Of a stretch of DNA of 64,000 bases, positions 8,192 through 16,020 are shown in pieces. The notes under the pieces are model-generated. The model had not been told where the DNA came from and ran no database searches. It saw only the letters and a program-made list of their open reading frames with translations. This stretch comes from Bacteroidales bacterium (GTDB lineage Bacteria; Bacteroidota; Bacteroidia; Bacteroidales; P3), in the NCBI GenBank assembly GCA_017616895.1, contig JAFZXE010000029.1, positions 110,895-174,894 of the forward strand, in the 5' to 3' direction. A program made the position numbers and the translations under genes. Position 1 is the first letter of the stretch. Every line of letters starts with the position of its first letter.

Positions 8192-8219
8192 GCCGTTAGT
8201 AGTAGGTGGTCAGCTGTTA
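8192..8219 (-). repeat. degenerate heptamer array at the stop of the 8217-9065 gene
   Basis: Read on the minus strand from the stop codon, the sequence divides into TAACAGC, TGACCAC, CTACTAC and TAACGGC, again a 7-bp rhythm with a stop or near-stop at each unit start. It faces the array of the convergent nitroreductase gene. Weaker than the other arrays. Confidence 0.45.
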
Positions 8220-9065
8220 CTTGGCGTCGCGGACGAGTCGGACTGCGGAGCCGTAGTAGAGAGGCATTGGCGGGATGCTGACGTCCTCTTCGTAGGAGTC
8301 GAAAGTGAAGGCGTAAGCGGTGCCGTCCTCGAAATAGGAGGAAGTCCAATAGTATCCAGTCATATCAACCTCATCAACATAGTCGCCCATACGGTAGCCG
8401 GCGGCCGGCAGGAAGATAGCGCCGGCAGCCTCCATCTTACGCCACTGCCATTCTTCGTAGATGTTCGACTCGAAACCATTGTCGAAGGTGACTGCAAACA
8501 CGCAGCTGTCGGGCACACGGAAATAGTCGGAGAGGATGACCATTCCGGGATAACCGCAGACGAGGGCGGGAGCAATCTTTTCCTTCGCTTTGTCGCGACC
8601 CTCGATGAGGTATTCCCACTCGGAAGAAGAGAGTGTGCGCCACACACGAGCGCCAGAGCCTGCGTTGGATATGGTGACGAAACGGCCCCAGTCGTTGTTG
8701 TTGGTTTCAATACCTTGGCCGCCGTTCTCGTAATCGTCGGCATCGATGGAGGCGCAATAAGGAGCCACCATAAAGCCCGAAGTACCCCAACCGAAGAGGT
8801 CTATCCAGCCATCGTAGTAAGAACTGATGTTAGCGTTGCCGTCGGCGATGCAGTCGTATTGGTTTTCGGCGAAACGCCAAATGTGAGTGACGGCGTTGTA
8901 CTGAAGGTTGCCGGGCGAGAATATGACCTGTTTTCCAGCAGCGACCGAGAAAGTGCCGCCCACCCTGTTGACCACAACATCACCGTCGGAAGGCACATCG
9001 ACATCCTTGTTGCACGAGAAGAGTGCAACCGAGGCGAAAATCAAGAAAAATCTGAGGTATCGCAT
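8217..9065 (-). CDS. surface lipoprotein with FISUMP/formylglycine-enzyme-like domain
   Basis: 282-residue lipoprotein (Cys18 in LFSC). After an acidic linker comes a domain common in Bacteroidales surface proteins: FSVAAGKQVIFSPGNLQY, WRFAENQYD, a WIDLFGWGTSG block, RTLSSSEWEYLI, FLPAAGYR and a closing YGSAVRLVRD. These blocks resemble the sulfatase-modifying (FGE-like) and Fibrobacter paralogous (FISUMP) folds, used mostly as binding or structural domains. I see no catalytic site. It follows the beta-barrel gene at 9081 by 15 bp and is probably cotranscribed with it. Confidence 0.7.
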   Translation of the reverse strand: MRYLRFFLIFASVALFSCNKDVDVPSDGDVVVNRVGGTFSVAAGKQVIFSPGNLQYNAVTHIWRFAENQYDCIADGNANISSYYDGWIDLFGWGTSGFMVAPYCASIDADDYENGGQGIETNNNDWGRFVTISNAGSGARVWRTLSSSEWEYLIEGRDKAKEKIAPALVCGYPGMVILSDYFRVPDSCVFAVTFDNGFESNIYEEWQWRKMEAAGAIFLPAAGYRMGDYVDEVDMTGYYWTSSYFEDGTAYAFTFDSYEEDVSIPPMPLYYGSAVRLVRDAK

Positions 9066-9080
9066 GATAAAAAAGAGCGT

Positions 9081-9683
9081 TTAGAAAGTGAAACCAACAC
9101 CGAGGCGACCGTCGATATAGCTGAAGCCGATGGTGGAGAATCCCGCCGAAATGACGACACGACGGAAATTATATATCAGGCCGCCCTCGATGGCGACGCT
9201 GGAGTAGCTGTTGGCTTGAGATTTGAGCCAGTAGCCGCCCTGAGTGTTATAGACGACGCTGCGATAGCTATAACCCGTGCCCACATAGAACCAGAGCGGT
9301 TTGACGGTACGGAAAAGCATACCGCCGGTGATTGAGAAGCGAGCCTTGGAAGTTCTTCCGTTGAAGTAATCTTCCTGGAGAGGATAGTCACCGATGGGGC
9401 GGTTGGAGCGGTTGAGTTCATAGTCGCCGTTGAAATGGTAGCCCGTGCCCGTATAGGCGCTGACATACCATCCGAGGATTCGCACCTGACCGTATGTGAT
9501 ACCGAAAGACCACTGAGGAGCGACGCTGGCGCCCACACCCCACATAACCATGTGAGACATATCCCACTCCTCGGGCAGCTCCTTACGCTGAGCGTTTGCG
9601 GTGGAGGCACAAAGCAACAACGCCACAAAAGCAAGAGGAACGAGACACTTAGAAAAAGTAATAAATAATTTATTTACAGCCAT
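9081..9683 (-). CDS. outer-membrane beta-barrel protein, unknown role
   Basis: 200-residue exported protein. The start at 9683 (MAVNKLF) is preferred over 9728 because the longer form would run back almost to the -7 promoter box and delay the signal peptide. The signal peptide ends near NAQ. The mature part alternates short hydrophobic strands ending in aromatic residues (YVSAYTGTGYHF, ARFSITGGMLF, WFYVGTGYSYRSVVY) and closes with FSYIDGRLGVGFTF, the typical C-terminal strand of outer-membrane barrels. About eight strands are plausible. No family name can be given. Confidence 0.7.
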   Translation of the reverse strand: MAVNKLFITFSKCLVPLAFVALLLCASTANAQRKELPEEWDMSHMVMWGVGASVAPQWSFGITYGQVRILGWYVSAYTGTGYHFNGDYELNRSNRPIGDYPLQEDYFNGRTSKARFSITGGMLFRTVKPLWFYVGTGYSYRSVVYNTQGGYWLKSQANSYSSVAIEGGLIYNFRRVVISAGFSTIGFSYIDGRLGVGFTF

Positions 9684-9725
9684 ATAACAATCAATGCATA
9701 AAAGTATTGACAACCATCCAAAATG

Positions 9726-9733
9726 CAAATATA
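9726..9733 (-). promoter_or_regulatory. -7 promoter box (TATATTTG) of the beta-barrel gene
   Basis: TAnnTTTG match on the minus strand, about 43 bases before the start at 9683. A TTTG lies upstream with a spacing of 16, shorter than usual. Confidence 0.6.
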
Positions 9734-9768
9734 CACAAAAGTTTTAATCCAAAGGGAAGTAATAATTA

Positions 9769-9802
9769 TAAAAAGACCCCGCACAGATTATTGCCGCGCG
9801 GG
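9769..9802 (-). terminator. terminator after the DUF4097 gene
   Basis: On the minus strand CCCCGC pairs with GCGGGG around an AT-rich loop and is followed by TCTTTTT. It lies 22 bp downstream of the DUF4097 stop codon and ends the operon running leftward from 13421. Confidence 0.8.
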
Positions 9803-9824
9803 GTGGGAATGAAAAAAGTAACGG

Positions 9825-10604
9825 TTAGTGTTCGATGGACAAGCTGCCGGAGACGGATTCCATCTCGATTTCGATGCCGCCGTCGCCATAGGTGTATTCA
9901 CCTTTGGAGACTTTGGTGGCGAAGGGGCAGTTGAACTTGCCGCTGACCGACTCCATCTCGGCATTGAATCCCCAATCTTCGGGCAGACAAAGCGAGGCGC
10001 TGCCAGAGACGGATTCGAGCGAAATCTTGTCGGGGCGAGCTGCGGAATCCGCGCCGGTGAAATCGGCAGAGAGGCAGCCGGAGACGGTGTTCATGTCGAG
10101 CGAGCGCACGGCGGATTTGCTCATGGTCAAGCCGGCGGAGACGCCGTCGAGCTCGAACTCACCACAAGAGATGCCTTTAACCGTGACGTCGGAGGAGACG
10201 ATATCCAGTTCGATTTTGTCGAGGTCCCACGAGGCCGGCACCTTGACGGTGAGCTGCTTGTCGAAATTCTTGAACCTAGCACCCGACTTGCCGAACTGTA
10301 TGTGCAGGTGGTTACCGTTCTGAAGCCAGTAGTGCATGGTGGTCTCTTCGGTGAGGGCTTTCTCGGAAGTTTCGGAGAAAAGCAACTCGTTGCCGTCGTA
10401 GGACTCGATGTTGACGCTGCCCGAAACCCAGTCGATCTCGAGTTTGGAGATGGCGTTTGCTATCGGCTCGCTGCCCGCCTTGTATTGAGCGGCGTGTTCG
10501 TATTTGGATGAAATCTTGATGCGGTCCGTGTTTATCTTGATGCAGCTCGTGAAAGAGAACACCGTGAGAGCGGACAAGACTAAAAGAAAAGCTATTTTTT
10601 TCAT
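9825..10604 (-). CDS. DUF4097-family lipoprotein
   Basis: 259-residue lipoprotein (Cys21 in FTSC). The body is a DUF4097-type parallel beta structure with a repeated pattern in which SVSG/TVSG/VSSD recurs about every 20-25 residues (DWVSGSV, DIVSSDV, NTVSGCL, ESVSGSA, ESVSGKF, ESVSGSL). Function is not established; the family is often linked to small membrane-stress or ABC operons. It is the last gene of a cluster with an ABC ATPase, a permease, a GntR regulator and a DUF975 protein. Confidence 0.82.
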   Translation of the reverse strand: MKKIAFLLVLSALTVFSFTSCIKINTDRIKISSKYEHAAQYKAGSEPIANAISKLEIDWVSGSVNIESYDGNELLFSETSEKALTEETTMHYWLQNGNHLHIQFGKSGARFKNFDKQLTVKVPASWDLDKIELDIVSSDVTVKGISCGEFELDGVSAGLTMSKSAVRSLDMNTVSGCLSADFTGADSAARPDKISLESVSGSASLCLPEDWGFNAEMESVSGKFNCPFATKVSKGEYTYGDGGIEIEMESVSGSLSIEH

Positions 10605-10625
10605 AGTATGATTGTTTTGTTTGGT

Positions 10626-11234
10626 TTATTCAGCGAAACGAGGGGTTTCCTCTACTTTTTCATCGCTCTTGGCGAGGAGGTCCTGATAGAAGTGAGCGTG
10701 AGCGGCCTCCATCTTAGGTTGAACCCAGAGGAGCAGGATGCCGAATGTGAAGCAGCTGAGGATAAGCCAGCCGATATAGCTCAGGTCGAGGAGGAAGAGT
10801 TTGCCTTTGTGGCCTTTCATCATCATACGGCTCTGGTGGATACATTCCTCAGAAGAAAGCTCAGGGTTGTCTGCAGCGATGTAGTAGGTCATAGCGTAGG
10901 CATAGCTCTTGACGATACCAGGGATGATGAACAGCAGCGTCCACAGGAAGGTGTAGAGAGCCCTCATGAACGAAATCTCGAGGAAACGAGAGTACTTGCC
11001 GTCGGAGAAGCAGGCGAACATGCGGTCGAAGAAATCGACATCTTTGTCGTTGCGGACGACCTGCAACATGGCCACACTATAGCCAAACGCAATAGGCAGC
11101 GTCACAAAGATGGTGAGCAGCAGACCCGTAGCGCCAGAGATAAGAGTGAGAACCAAAGTACCCAGAACGATGGGCCACATTTTGCGGGACAGCGACTGTG
11201 CCGCTAATTCGCGATATTCTTTACAAGTTTTCAT
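10626..11234 (-). CDS. DUF975-family membrane protein
   Basis: 202-residue membrane protein resembling the DUF975 family. The start is set at 11234 (MKTCKEYRELA); the frame is open further upstream but that part only shadows the GntR gene. Hydrophobic segments are visible at about 22-50, 85-125 and 155-180, with the motif FLWTLLFIIPGIVKSYAYAMTYYIAADNP. Such proteins are sometimes found near ABC or export genes, with unknown function. It starts 32 bp after the GntR gene and ends 21 bp before the DUF4097 gene. Confidence 0.75.
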   Translation of the reverse strand: MKTCKEYRELAAQSLSRKMWPIVLGTLVLTLISGATGLLLTIFVTLPIAFGYSVAMLQVVRNDKDVDFFDRMFACFSDGKYSRFLEISFMRALYTFLWTLLFIIPGIVKSYAYAMTYYIAADNPELSSEECIHQSRMMMKGHKGKLFLLDLSYIGWLILSCFTFGILLLWVQPKMEAAHAHFYQDLLAKSDEKVEETPRFAE

Positions 11235-11266
11235 GATTGTGTTGTTTAATTGATTATTGATTTTTT

Positions 11267-11620
11267 TTACATTTTTTCGGCGTGATGTTTCAAGTCGTCG
11301 AAGGTGAGGCCGAGGACACGCATCTGCGAGGCGATGTAGGGCAGTTCCTCGTTGAGGAAATACTCGCGCTGGAGGTTGAGCGCAAGGGTCTTGGCGTCGG
11401 GAGCCACGAAATAGCCCACCCCTCGGCGGTTGAAGATGATTTCGGCGCTTTGCAGATAGTCGAACGAGCGGAGAGCGGTGTTGGGGTTTACACCCAGCTG
11501 CTCGGCGACCTCGCGGACGGAGGCGATGCGCTCGTCGGGCTTCCACTCGCCACTCAGAATGCGCTCACACATGGTGTCGGCTATCTGAAGATATATGGGT
11601 TTTTGTTTCTTGAAGTCCAT
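11267..11620 (-). CDS. GntR-family regulator, YtrA type
   Basis: 117-residue transcription factor with an N-terminal GntR winged helix-turn-helix (IYLQIADTMCERILSGEW, then REVAEQLGVNPNTALRSF as recognition region) and a short C-terminal helical tail instead of a large effector domain, as in the YtrA subgroup. YtrA-type regulators typically repress an adjacent ABC exporter, which fits the ATPase and permease genes here. It lies downstream of them in the same direction and may be read from its own promoter in the 87-bp gap, where I saw no clear -7 box. Confidence 0.88.
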   Translation of the reverse strand: MDFKKQKPIYLQIADTMCERILSGEWKPDERIASVREVAEQLGVNPNTALRSFDYLQSAEIIFNRRGVGYFVAPDAKTLALNLQREYFLNEELPYIASQMRVLGLTFDDLKHHAEKM

Positions 11621-11670
11621 TGTTCGAATTGAATGTTGAAAGTTATTCGCTTGATTTAATTTATTTTCAA

Positions 11671-11695
11671 GGTGCTCATGAATGCTAAAGCATTT
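11671..11695. repeat. 25-bp relative of the MITE-like element at 18154
   Basis: GGTGCTCATGAATGCTAAAG plus CATTT matches the reverse complement of 18328-18352 in the MITE-like element with one mismatch. It contains the perfect palindrome AATGCT-NN-AGCATT. It lies between the GntR start and the permease stop. Confidence 0.6.
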
Positions 11696-11706
11696 GAAAG
11701 TTGAAA

Positions 11707-12552
11707 TTAGTACTTCATGCGTTTGAGGCGGAAGTAGGTCCAGACGAAGAGGCCGACGGTGATTATCGTGGAGATTACATTGCTGACAATCATAATAGTT
11801 CTGTATGTCTGGAAGAATCCTTCCGGAACCGTATCTCCGATATTCTCCATTCCGGCGAACATTGTACCAAACATAATCGGGCTGGTGATAAACGACAACA
11901 CAAAATTGATGACGATGAAAGCCAGGATGGTCTTCAAAACCTTGTGGCTTTTGAAGATGGTGTTGGAGAACATGAAGGCTGCGCTGTAAAAAAGGTACGA
12001 AACGATGAGAGTGAATACCATTGCCGAAGCAACGAATTTCAGGAACTGCACCGCCTCTACCGCTCCTTCGTTAGCGGCAGTTGCGAGTTGAATGTCGATC
12101 TCGTCAAGCTTTCCGAAAGGCTCCCAGAGCCACTCATGGTAAGCACCGAAAGGCAGGAGGGTGAGAATCAGGTCAACTGCCACACCGGCCACAAGGCACA
12201 TCAACGGGCATACGATGACGCAATAGAGCAGCTGGCTGAGGTATTTCTCCAAGTGCGAGGCGGGCAACATAGCGTAGTAGATGCCATCCTTGGGGAGGTT
12301 GCAGGTCTTGAACATGCCCGATGGCACCATGATGACGCAGATGAACACCAAAGTGCCCAATATGATCCACCGCGCTACCGCAGGTATTTCAATATCGACA
12401 TTGGGTATGAAATTCAGCAATGCACAGAAAATCCATATTGCTGCGGGGATGAGGGTTATTATGAGCATAGACATGCCGAAACGAGGCCACATACCGCGAA
12501 AGTCCATCGCGACGAGCTTCTTGAAACGATTCCAATCAAATGTATTATTCAT
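11707..12552 (-). CDS. ABC-type permease-like membrane protein
   Basis: 281-residue protein with about six hydrophobic segments (25-47, 60-82, 108-135, 180-205, 215-240, 250-272), starting MNNTFDWNRFKKLVAMDFRGMW. The pattern (cytoplasmic N-terminus, first helix after about 25 residues, conserved MLPASHLEKYLSQLLYC after the second pair) is that of uncharacterised ABC-2-like permeases in Bacteroidetes. It lies directly after the ATPase gene with 41 bp between, so the two probably form one transporter. Substrate unknown. Confidence 0.72.
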   Translation of the reverse strand: MNNTFDWNRFKKLVAMDFRGMWPRFGMSMLIITLIPAAIWIFCALLNFIPNVDIEIPAVARWIILGTLVFICVIMVPSGMFKTCNLPKDGIYYAMLPASHLEKYLSQLLYCVIVCPLMCLVAGVAVDLILTLLPFGAYHEWLWEPFGKLDEIDIQLATAANEGAVEAVQFLKFVASAMVFTLIVSYLFYSAAFMFSNTIFKSHKVLKTILAFIVINFVLSFITSPIMFGTMFAGMENIGDTVPEGFFQTYRTIMIVSNVISTIITVGLFVWTYFRLKRMKY

Positions 12553-12562
12553 GGTATTATCA

Positions 12563-12590
12563 GTTTTAAGTTTTGAGTTTTAAGCTGTAA
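12563..12590 (-). repeat. heptamer array after the ABC ATPase stop
   Basis: Four 7-bp units on the minus strand (TTACAGC, TTAAAAC, TCAAAAC, TTAAAAC) beginning three bases after the TAA stop of the ATPase gene. Read on the plus strand the units match the GTTTTAA/GCTGTAA units at 8136-8170. Confidence 0.8.
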
Positions 12591-12593
12591 GTA

Positions 12594-13421
12594 TTATTGG
12601 AACATTGATTTGACGATGCGGCTGTTTTTGAGGACTGCGTTGAAGAGGCCTTCGATGTTGACGAGGCTTTCTTCGGCGTTGTCGTTGCGCACTACGTTCA
12701 TGTAGCCACCCGGAAGCATCTCGCTGTAGAGGGCGTCGTCGCGCTTGGCGGCACCGTATTCAAAATAGAGGTGCTTGGTGATTTCCTCGACGCTGGCGTT
12801 GAGGAGCACGTCGTTGTTGGTGATGATGATTATCGGGTCGATGAGGTTCTCGACATCTTTGACCTGATGTGTGGAGACGATGATGCAGGTGTTCTCGTCG
12901 GCGCGTTTGGAGAGTATGCGGCGGAAGTCGCTCTTGGAGGGTATGTCAAGGCCGTTGGTGGGCTCGTCGAGCAGGACGTAGGAGGTGCCGAGTGAGAGAG
13001 CGCAGCAGATGAGCGACTTCTTCACCTGGCCGTAGGACATCTCGCGGAAGCGCTTGTCGGGATCGACATCGAGTTCGTGCATGAGCTCGTGGAAGACGCC
13101 CTGCGAATAGTTTTTATAGAAGCGACCCCACTCGCCGACATATTTGGCGGGCGTGACGTCGTGCGGCAGACGGACCTCGTCGGGAAGGAAGACGATGTCC
13201 TCGAGGAAGGAGGGCTGGCGCTTGAAGGAGTCAACACCGTCAACGGTGCAGGAACCGGCCAGGGGACGCTGAAGACCGCTGATGATTTTGAGGAGGGTGG
13301 TCTTGCCGACACCGTTCTCGCCGAGGAGACCATAGATGCACCCCTTGTCGAACGACAACGAAATATTGTCGAAAACGGGCACGCGTTTGTAGGAAAATCC
13401 TAAGTTTTTAATTTCTATCAT
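12594..13421 (-). CDS. ABC transporter ATP-binding protein
   Basis: 275-residue ABC ATPase. Walker A is GENGVGKT (34-41), the signature loop is the variant SYGQ (129-132) instead of LSGGQ, and Walker B is YVLLDEP (148-154) followed by TNGLD; the switch His is in VSTHQVKD. The C-terminal 80 residues are an extra domain seen in YtrB-like/ABC-2 ATPases. It energises the permease encoded just downstream. The first gene of the operon, preceded by a full -33/-7 promoter about 80 bp upstream. Confidence 0.92.
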   Translation of the reverse strand: MIEIKNLGFSYKRVPVFDNISLSFDKGCIYGLLGENGVGKTTLLKIISGLQRPLAGSCTVDGVDSFKRQPSFLEDIVFLPDEVRLPHDVTPAKYVGEWGRFYKNYSQGVFHELMHELDVDPDKRFREMSYGQVKKSLICCALSLGTSYVLLDEPTNGLDIPSKSDFRRILSKRADENTCIIVSTHQVKDVENLIDPIIIITNNDVLLNASVEEITKHLYFEYGAAKRDDALYSEMLPGGYMNVVRNDNAEESLVNIEGLFNAVLKNSRIVKSMFQ

Positions 13422-13501
13422 AACTATTATTTTTAATTATTCTATTGATTATTCGTTATTTACACCTTGTTATTTGAGTGTATTAGTTAACTATGACACT
13501 G

Positions 13502-13532
13502 CAAAGGTACAAAAAGATTTATATCATGCAAG
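13502..13532 (-). promoter_or_regulatory. promoter of the ABC operon
   Basis: Minus strand: TTG of CTTG (13529-13532), a 19-bp spacer, then TACCTTTG (13502-13509). This is the Bacteroidetes primary-sigma arrangement and implies a 5' UTR of about 75 bases. Confidence 0.75.
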
Positions 13533-13634
13533 AAAAAAGTGAAAAATTTAAAAAAAAGTTTCAGGCGACGGCAGTTCGTTATGGGCAATAAGATTAACCT
13601 ATTGGCGTTATTAGATATTATTACATTATAGAAG

Positions 13635-14510
13635 ATGGAAAACACAACAAAACAGCACGGTAACGCCACGGTGGCGTTTGTAACAAAATGGTGGAAAGTG
13701 ATAGTAGCAGCTTTTGCGTTGGGGTTGGTGGCATCGACGCTAACCGCCTTTCTCATAAAGCCGATGTTCAAATCGACAGCGGTGTTCTTCCCGACAAGCT
13801 CGAACCGCCTGTCGAAGGCCATACTGGGCGACCGCTACACGTATGACTTCCTTGACTACGGCGACGAGGAAGACTGCGAATACGCGATGGAGATACTGAA
13901 CTCGCAGACGATGCGCGACACGGTGTGCAGCCGCTTCAACCTCTTGACACACTACGCCATCGACGAGAACGATGCCCACAAGTTGTTCAAGATGCAGAAG
14001 ATTTACCACGGAAATGTTACGGCGAAAAGGACGAACAACCTGGCAATTGAGGTTTCTGTGATGGATTCCGACCCACAGTGGGCGGCAGACATAGCCAACT
14101 TCATAGTGATGTATTACGACACTTTGAGTCGTGCCGTACAACGCGAAAGGGCGCAGAACGCCTACGAGCTGATGAAGGGAACGAGCGAGAAACTACGCAC
14201 GGAGATAGCAAAACTACAGGACTCGCTGGCGACGACGCCTAAAAACAGTTACAGCTTGATGCAGATGCTGAACAGCAAATGCGAGGAACTGGCGGGCATA
14301 GAGTCGTATATGGCGGTAACAATGACAGACATGGAGACACCGGTCAGCCACAAGTTCAAACTCGACCGCGCCTCCGTTGCCGACAAGAAAGCCTATCCGA
14401 AAAGGCTGGCAATCATTCTTGCCGGAAGTCTTGGCGCGCTCCTTATCTGCATCGCGGCACTCATCGTGCTGGAATACGTGAAAAACGAGGAACTGAGGAT
14501 AAAAGAGTAG
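13635..14510 (+). CDS. Wzz-type chain-length determinant
   Basis: 291-residue inner-membrane protein of the Wzz/polysaccharide co-polymerase family, which sets chain length in Wzy-dependent polysaccharide synthesis. Two transmembrane helices bracket a periplasmic domain (about 21-42 and 258-282). The first is followed by the family pattern PMFKSTAVFFP, and a Pro-containing segment (KAYPKRLAI) precedes the second. The periplasmic part is rich in helices, with ELMKGTSEKLRTEIAKLQDSL a likely coiled coil. No tyrosine-kinase domain is fused. It precedes a polymerase/ligase-like gene by 23 bp. Confidence 0.85.
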   Translation: MENTTKQHGNATVAFVTKWWKVIVAAFALGLVASTLTAFLIKPMFKSTAVFFPTSSNRLSKAILGDRYTYDFLDYGDEEDCEYAMEILNSQTMRDTVCSRFNLLTHYAIDENDAHKLFKMQKIYHGNVTAKRTNNLAIEVSVMDSDPQWAADIANFIVMYYDTLSRAVQRERAQNAYELMKGTSEKLRTEIAKLQDSLATTPKNSYSLMQMLNSKCEELAGIESYMAVTMTDMETPVSHKFKLDRASVADKKAYPKRLAIILAGSLGALLICIAALIVLEYVKNEELRIKE

Positions 14511-14537
14511 TTTTAAGTTTCTAGTCGTTTGTTTTGA
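14510..14537 (+). repeat. heptamer array at the wzz-like stop codon
   Basis: Four 7-bp steps starting at the last base of the TAG stop: GTTTTAA, GTTTCTA, GTCGTTT, GTTTTGA. The array fills the whole gap to the next gene and includes its TTG start codon. Confidence 0.6.
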
Positions 14538-16009
14538 ATTTGCGGGAGTTTTTGAAACGCAATTACAAGGCCGTCATCGCGATGTCGGCGGTGGTTTTGT
14601 TTCTAGCCATAAACTACGTGCTGGCCACGCACAAAGAGCTTTGGTTCATGGCAGTACCCGCCGCATTGGTGCTGGTGTTGCTGTTCTTGAAAAACATGGA
14701 CCTTGCGCTGATGGCGACGGCATTGGTGACGCCGCTGTCGGTCAATGTGGCTGTGCTTGGAGAGAGCGAGCTGTCGCTGCCTGCTGAGCCGATGATGATA
14801 CTGCTGACGGCGGTTTTTCTTATGAGGAGCACCATAGAGAAAGCTTACGACAAACGGCTGTTGCGACATCCCGTGTCGATAGCGGTGATGGTGATGCTGG
14901 TGTGGATGGTGGTGGTGTCGGCGACATCGCAGCTGCCGCTAGTGTCGTTCAAATATACGGCCGCACGGCTGTGGTTTGTGATACCGTTCTTTTTCGCCGG
15001 CGCCTACGCATTCAGAGACACCAAGAGAATACGGCAGTTTTTCTGGTGCTACGCAACAGGATTGATTGTGGTGGTTCTTATCACAACAGCGCGCACGATG
15101 GGGCACCTGCACGACCTGAGCACGCTGCACCATGCGATGAAGCCGTTCTATAACGACCATACGGCTTACGGCTGCGTGCTGGCGCTGTTTCTGCCGGCGG
15201 CGTTCTACTATATATTCAGCCGCAACAGTAAAGGATGGGCACGACTGTGGTGGGTAGCGCTGTTCGGAGTCCTGGTTATGGGATTGTACCTCTCGTTCTC
15301 GAGGGCGGCGTGGATAAGTGTTGTTGCGGCTGTGGGAGTGTTCTTCGCCGTAAGGCTTGGCATGAAGATAAAGTGGATGATGGTGTGCTTTGCCGTAGGT
15401 GTGGGTTTGTTTTTCACCTATCAGGGCGACCTGCTATACAAGATGGGGAAAAACAGCACCGACTCTTCGACCGAGCTGTCGAGCCAGGTGAAGTCGATGT
15501 CGAACATATCGACCGATGCGAGTAACCTAGAGAGATTGAACAGATGGGCATCGGCGCTGAGGATGTGGAAAGAACATCCTGTGTTGGGCACAGGACCCGG
15601 GACGTACCAGTTCCTCTACGCCAGCTACCAACGCAGCTACCAGCTTTCGGTCATAAGCACCAACGCAGGCGATTTGGGCAACGCCCACAGCGAATATATA
15701 GGGCCGCTCACGGAGCAGGGAGTGCCCGGGACGCTGTTCATCACAGCCGTATTTCTGCTGACCTTCGCGACGGGAGTGAAGGTCTATCGCTCAGCCAAAT
15801 CGAAACCTGTGGCGAATGTGGCGTTGGCGTTCACGCTGAGCCTGCTGACATACTACGTACACGGGGCGTTCAACAACTTCCTCGACACCGACAAGCTGTC
15901 GGTACCCTTCTGGGGATTTACGGCGGTAGTGGTGGCGCTAGATGTGTTTTGCGAGAAAAAGGAAAGGCAGACAACCGAAGGATGCCTGCCTGAGAATAGT
16001 TGCGATTAA
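14534..16009 (+). CDS. O-antigen polymerase/ligase-like membrane protein
   Basis: 491-residue protein with about 11-12 transmembrane helices and a large periplasmic loop (about residues 300-375), the layout of the Wzy/WaaL (O-antigen ligase) superfamily. Loop motifs such as RLNRWASALRMWKEHPVLGTGPGTY and NAHSEYIGPLTEQG, with the conserved His, fit this family; whether it polymerises or ligates cannot be decided. The start is uncertain: the frame opens after a stop at 14522, the first usable codon is TTG at 14534, and the first ATG (14582) would remove a Lys/Arg-rich cytoplasmic tail that looks real. It ends 11 bp from the convergent OmpA gene. Confidence 0.82.
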   Translation: MNLREFLKRNYKAVIAMSAVVLFLAINYVLATHKELWFMAVPAALVLVLLFLKNMDLALMATALVTPLSVNVAVLGESELSLPAEPMMILLTAVFLMRSTIEKAYDKRLLRHPVSIAVMVMLVWMVVVSATSQLPLVSFKYTAARLWFVIPFFFAGAYAFRDTKRIRQFFWCYATGLIVVVLITTARTMGHLHDLSTLHHAMKPFYNDHTAYGCVLALFLPAAFYYIFSRNSKGWARLWWVALFGVLVMGLYLSFSRAAWISVVAAVGVFFAVRLGMKIKWMMVCFAVGVGLFFTYQGDLLYKMGKNSTDSSTELSSQVKSMSNISTDASNLERLNRWASALRMWKEHPVLGTGPGTYQFLYASYQRSYQLSVISTNAGDLGNAHSEYIGPLTEQGVPGTLFITAVFLLTFATGVKVYRSAKSKPVANVALAFTLSLLTYYVHGAFNNFLDTDKLSVPFWGFTAVVVALDVFCEKKERQTTEGCLPENSCD

Positions 16010-16020
16010 CCCCTCCCCTG

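Noticed and set aside
11235-11546. Long N-terminal extension of the DUF975 protein rich in Arg and Pro
   Set aside because: It is the shifted reading of the GntR gene; composition is typical of a shadow frame.
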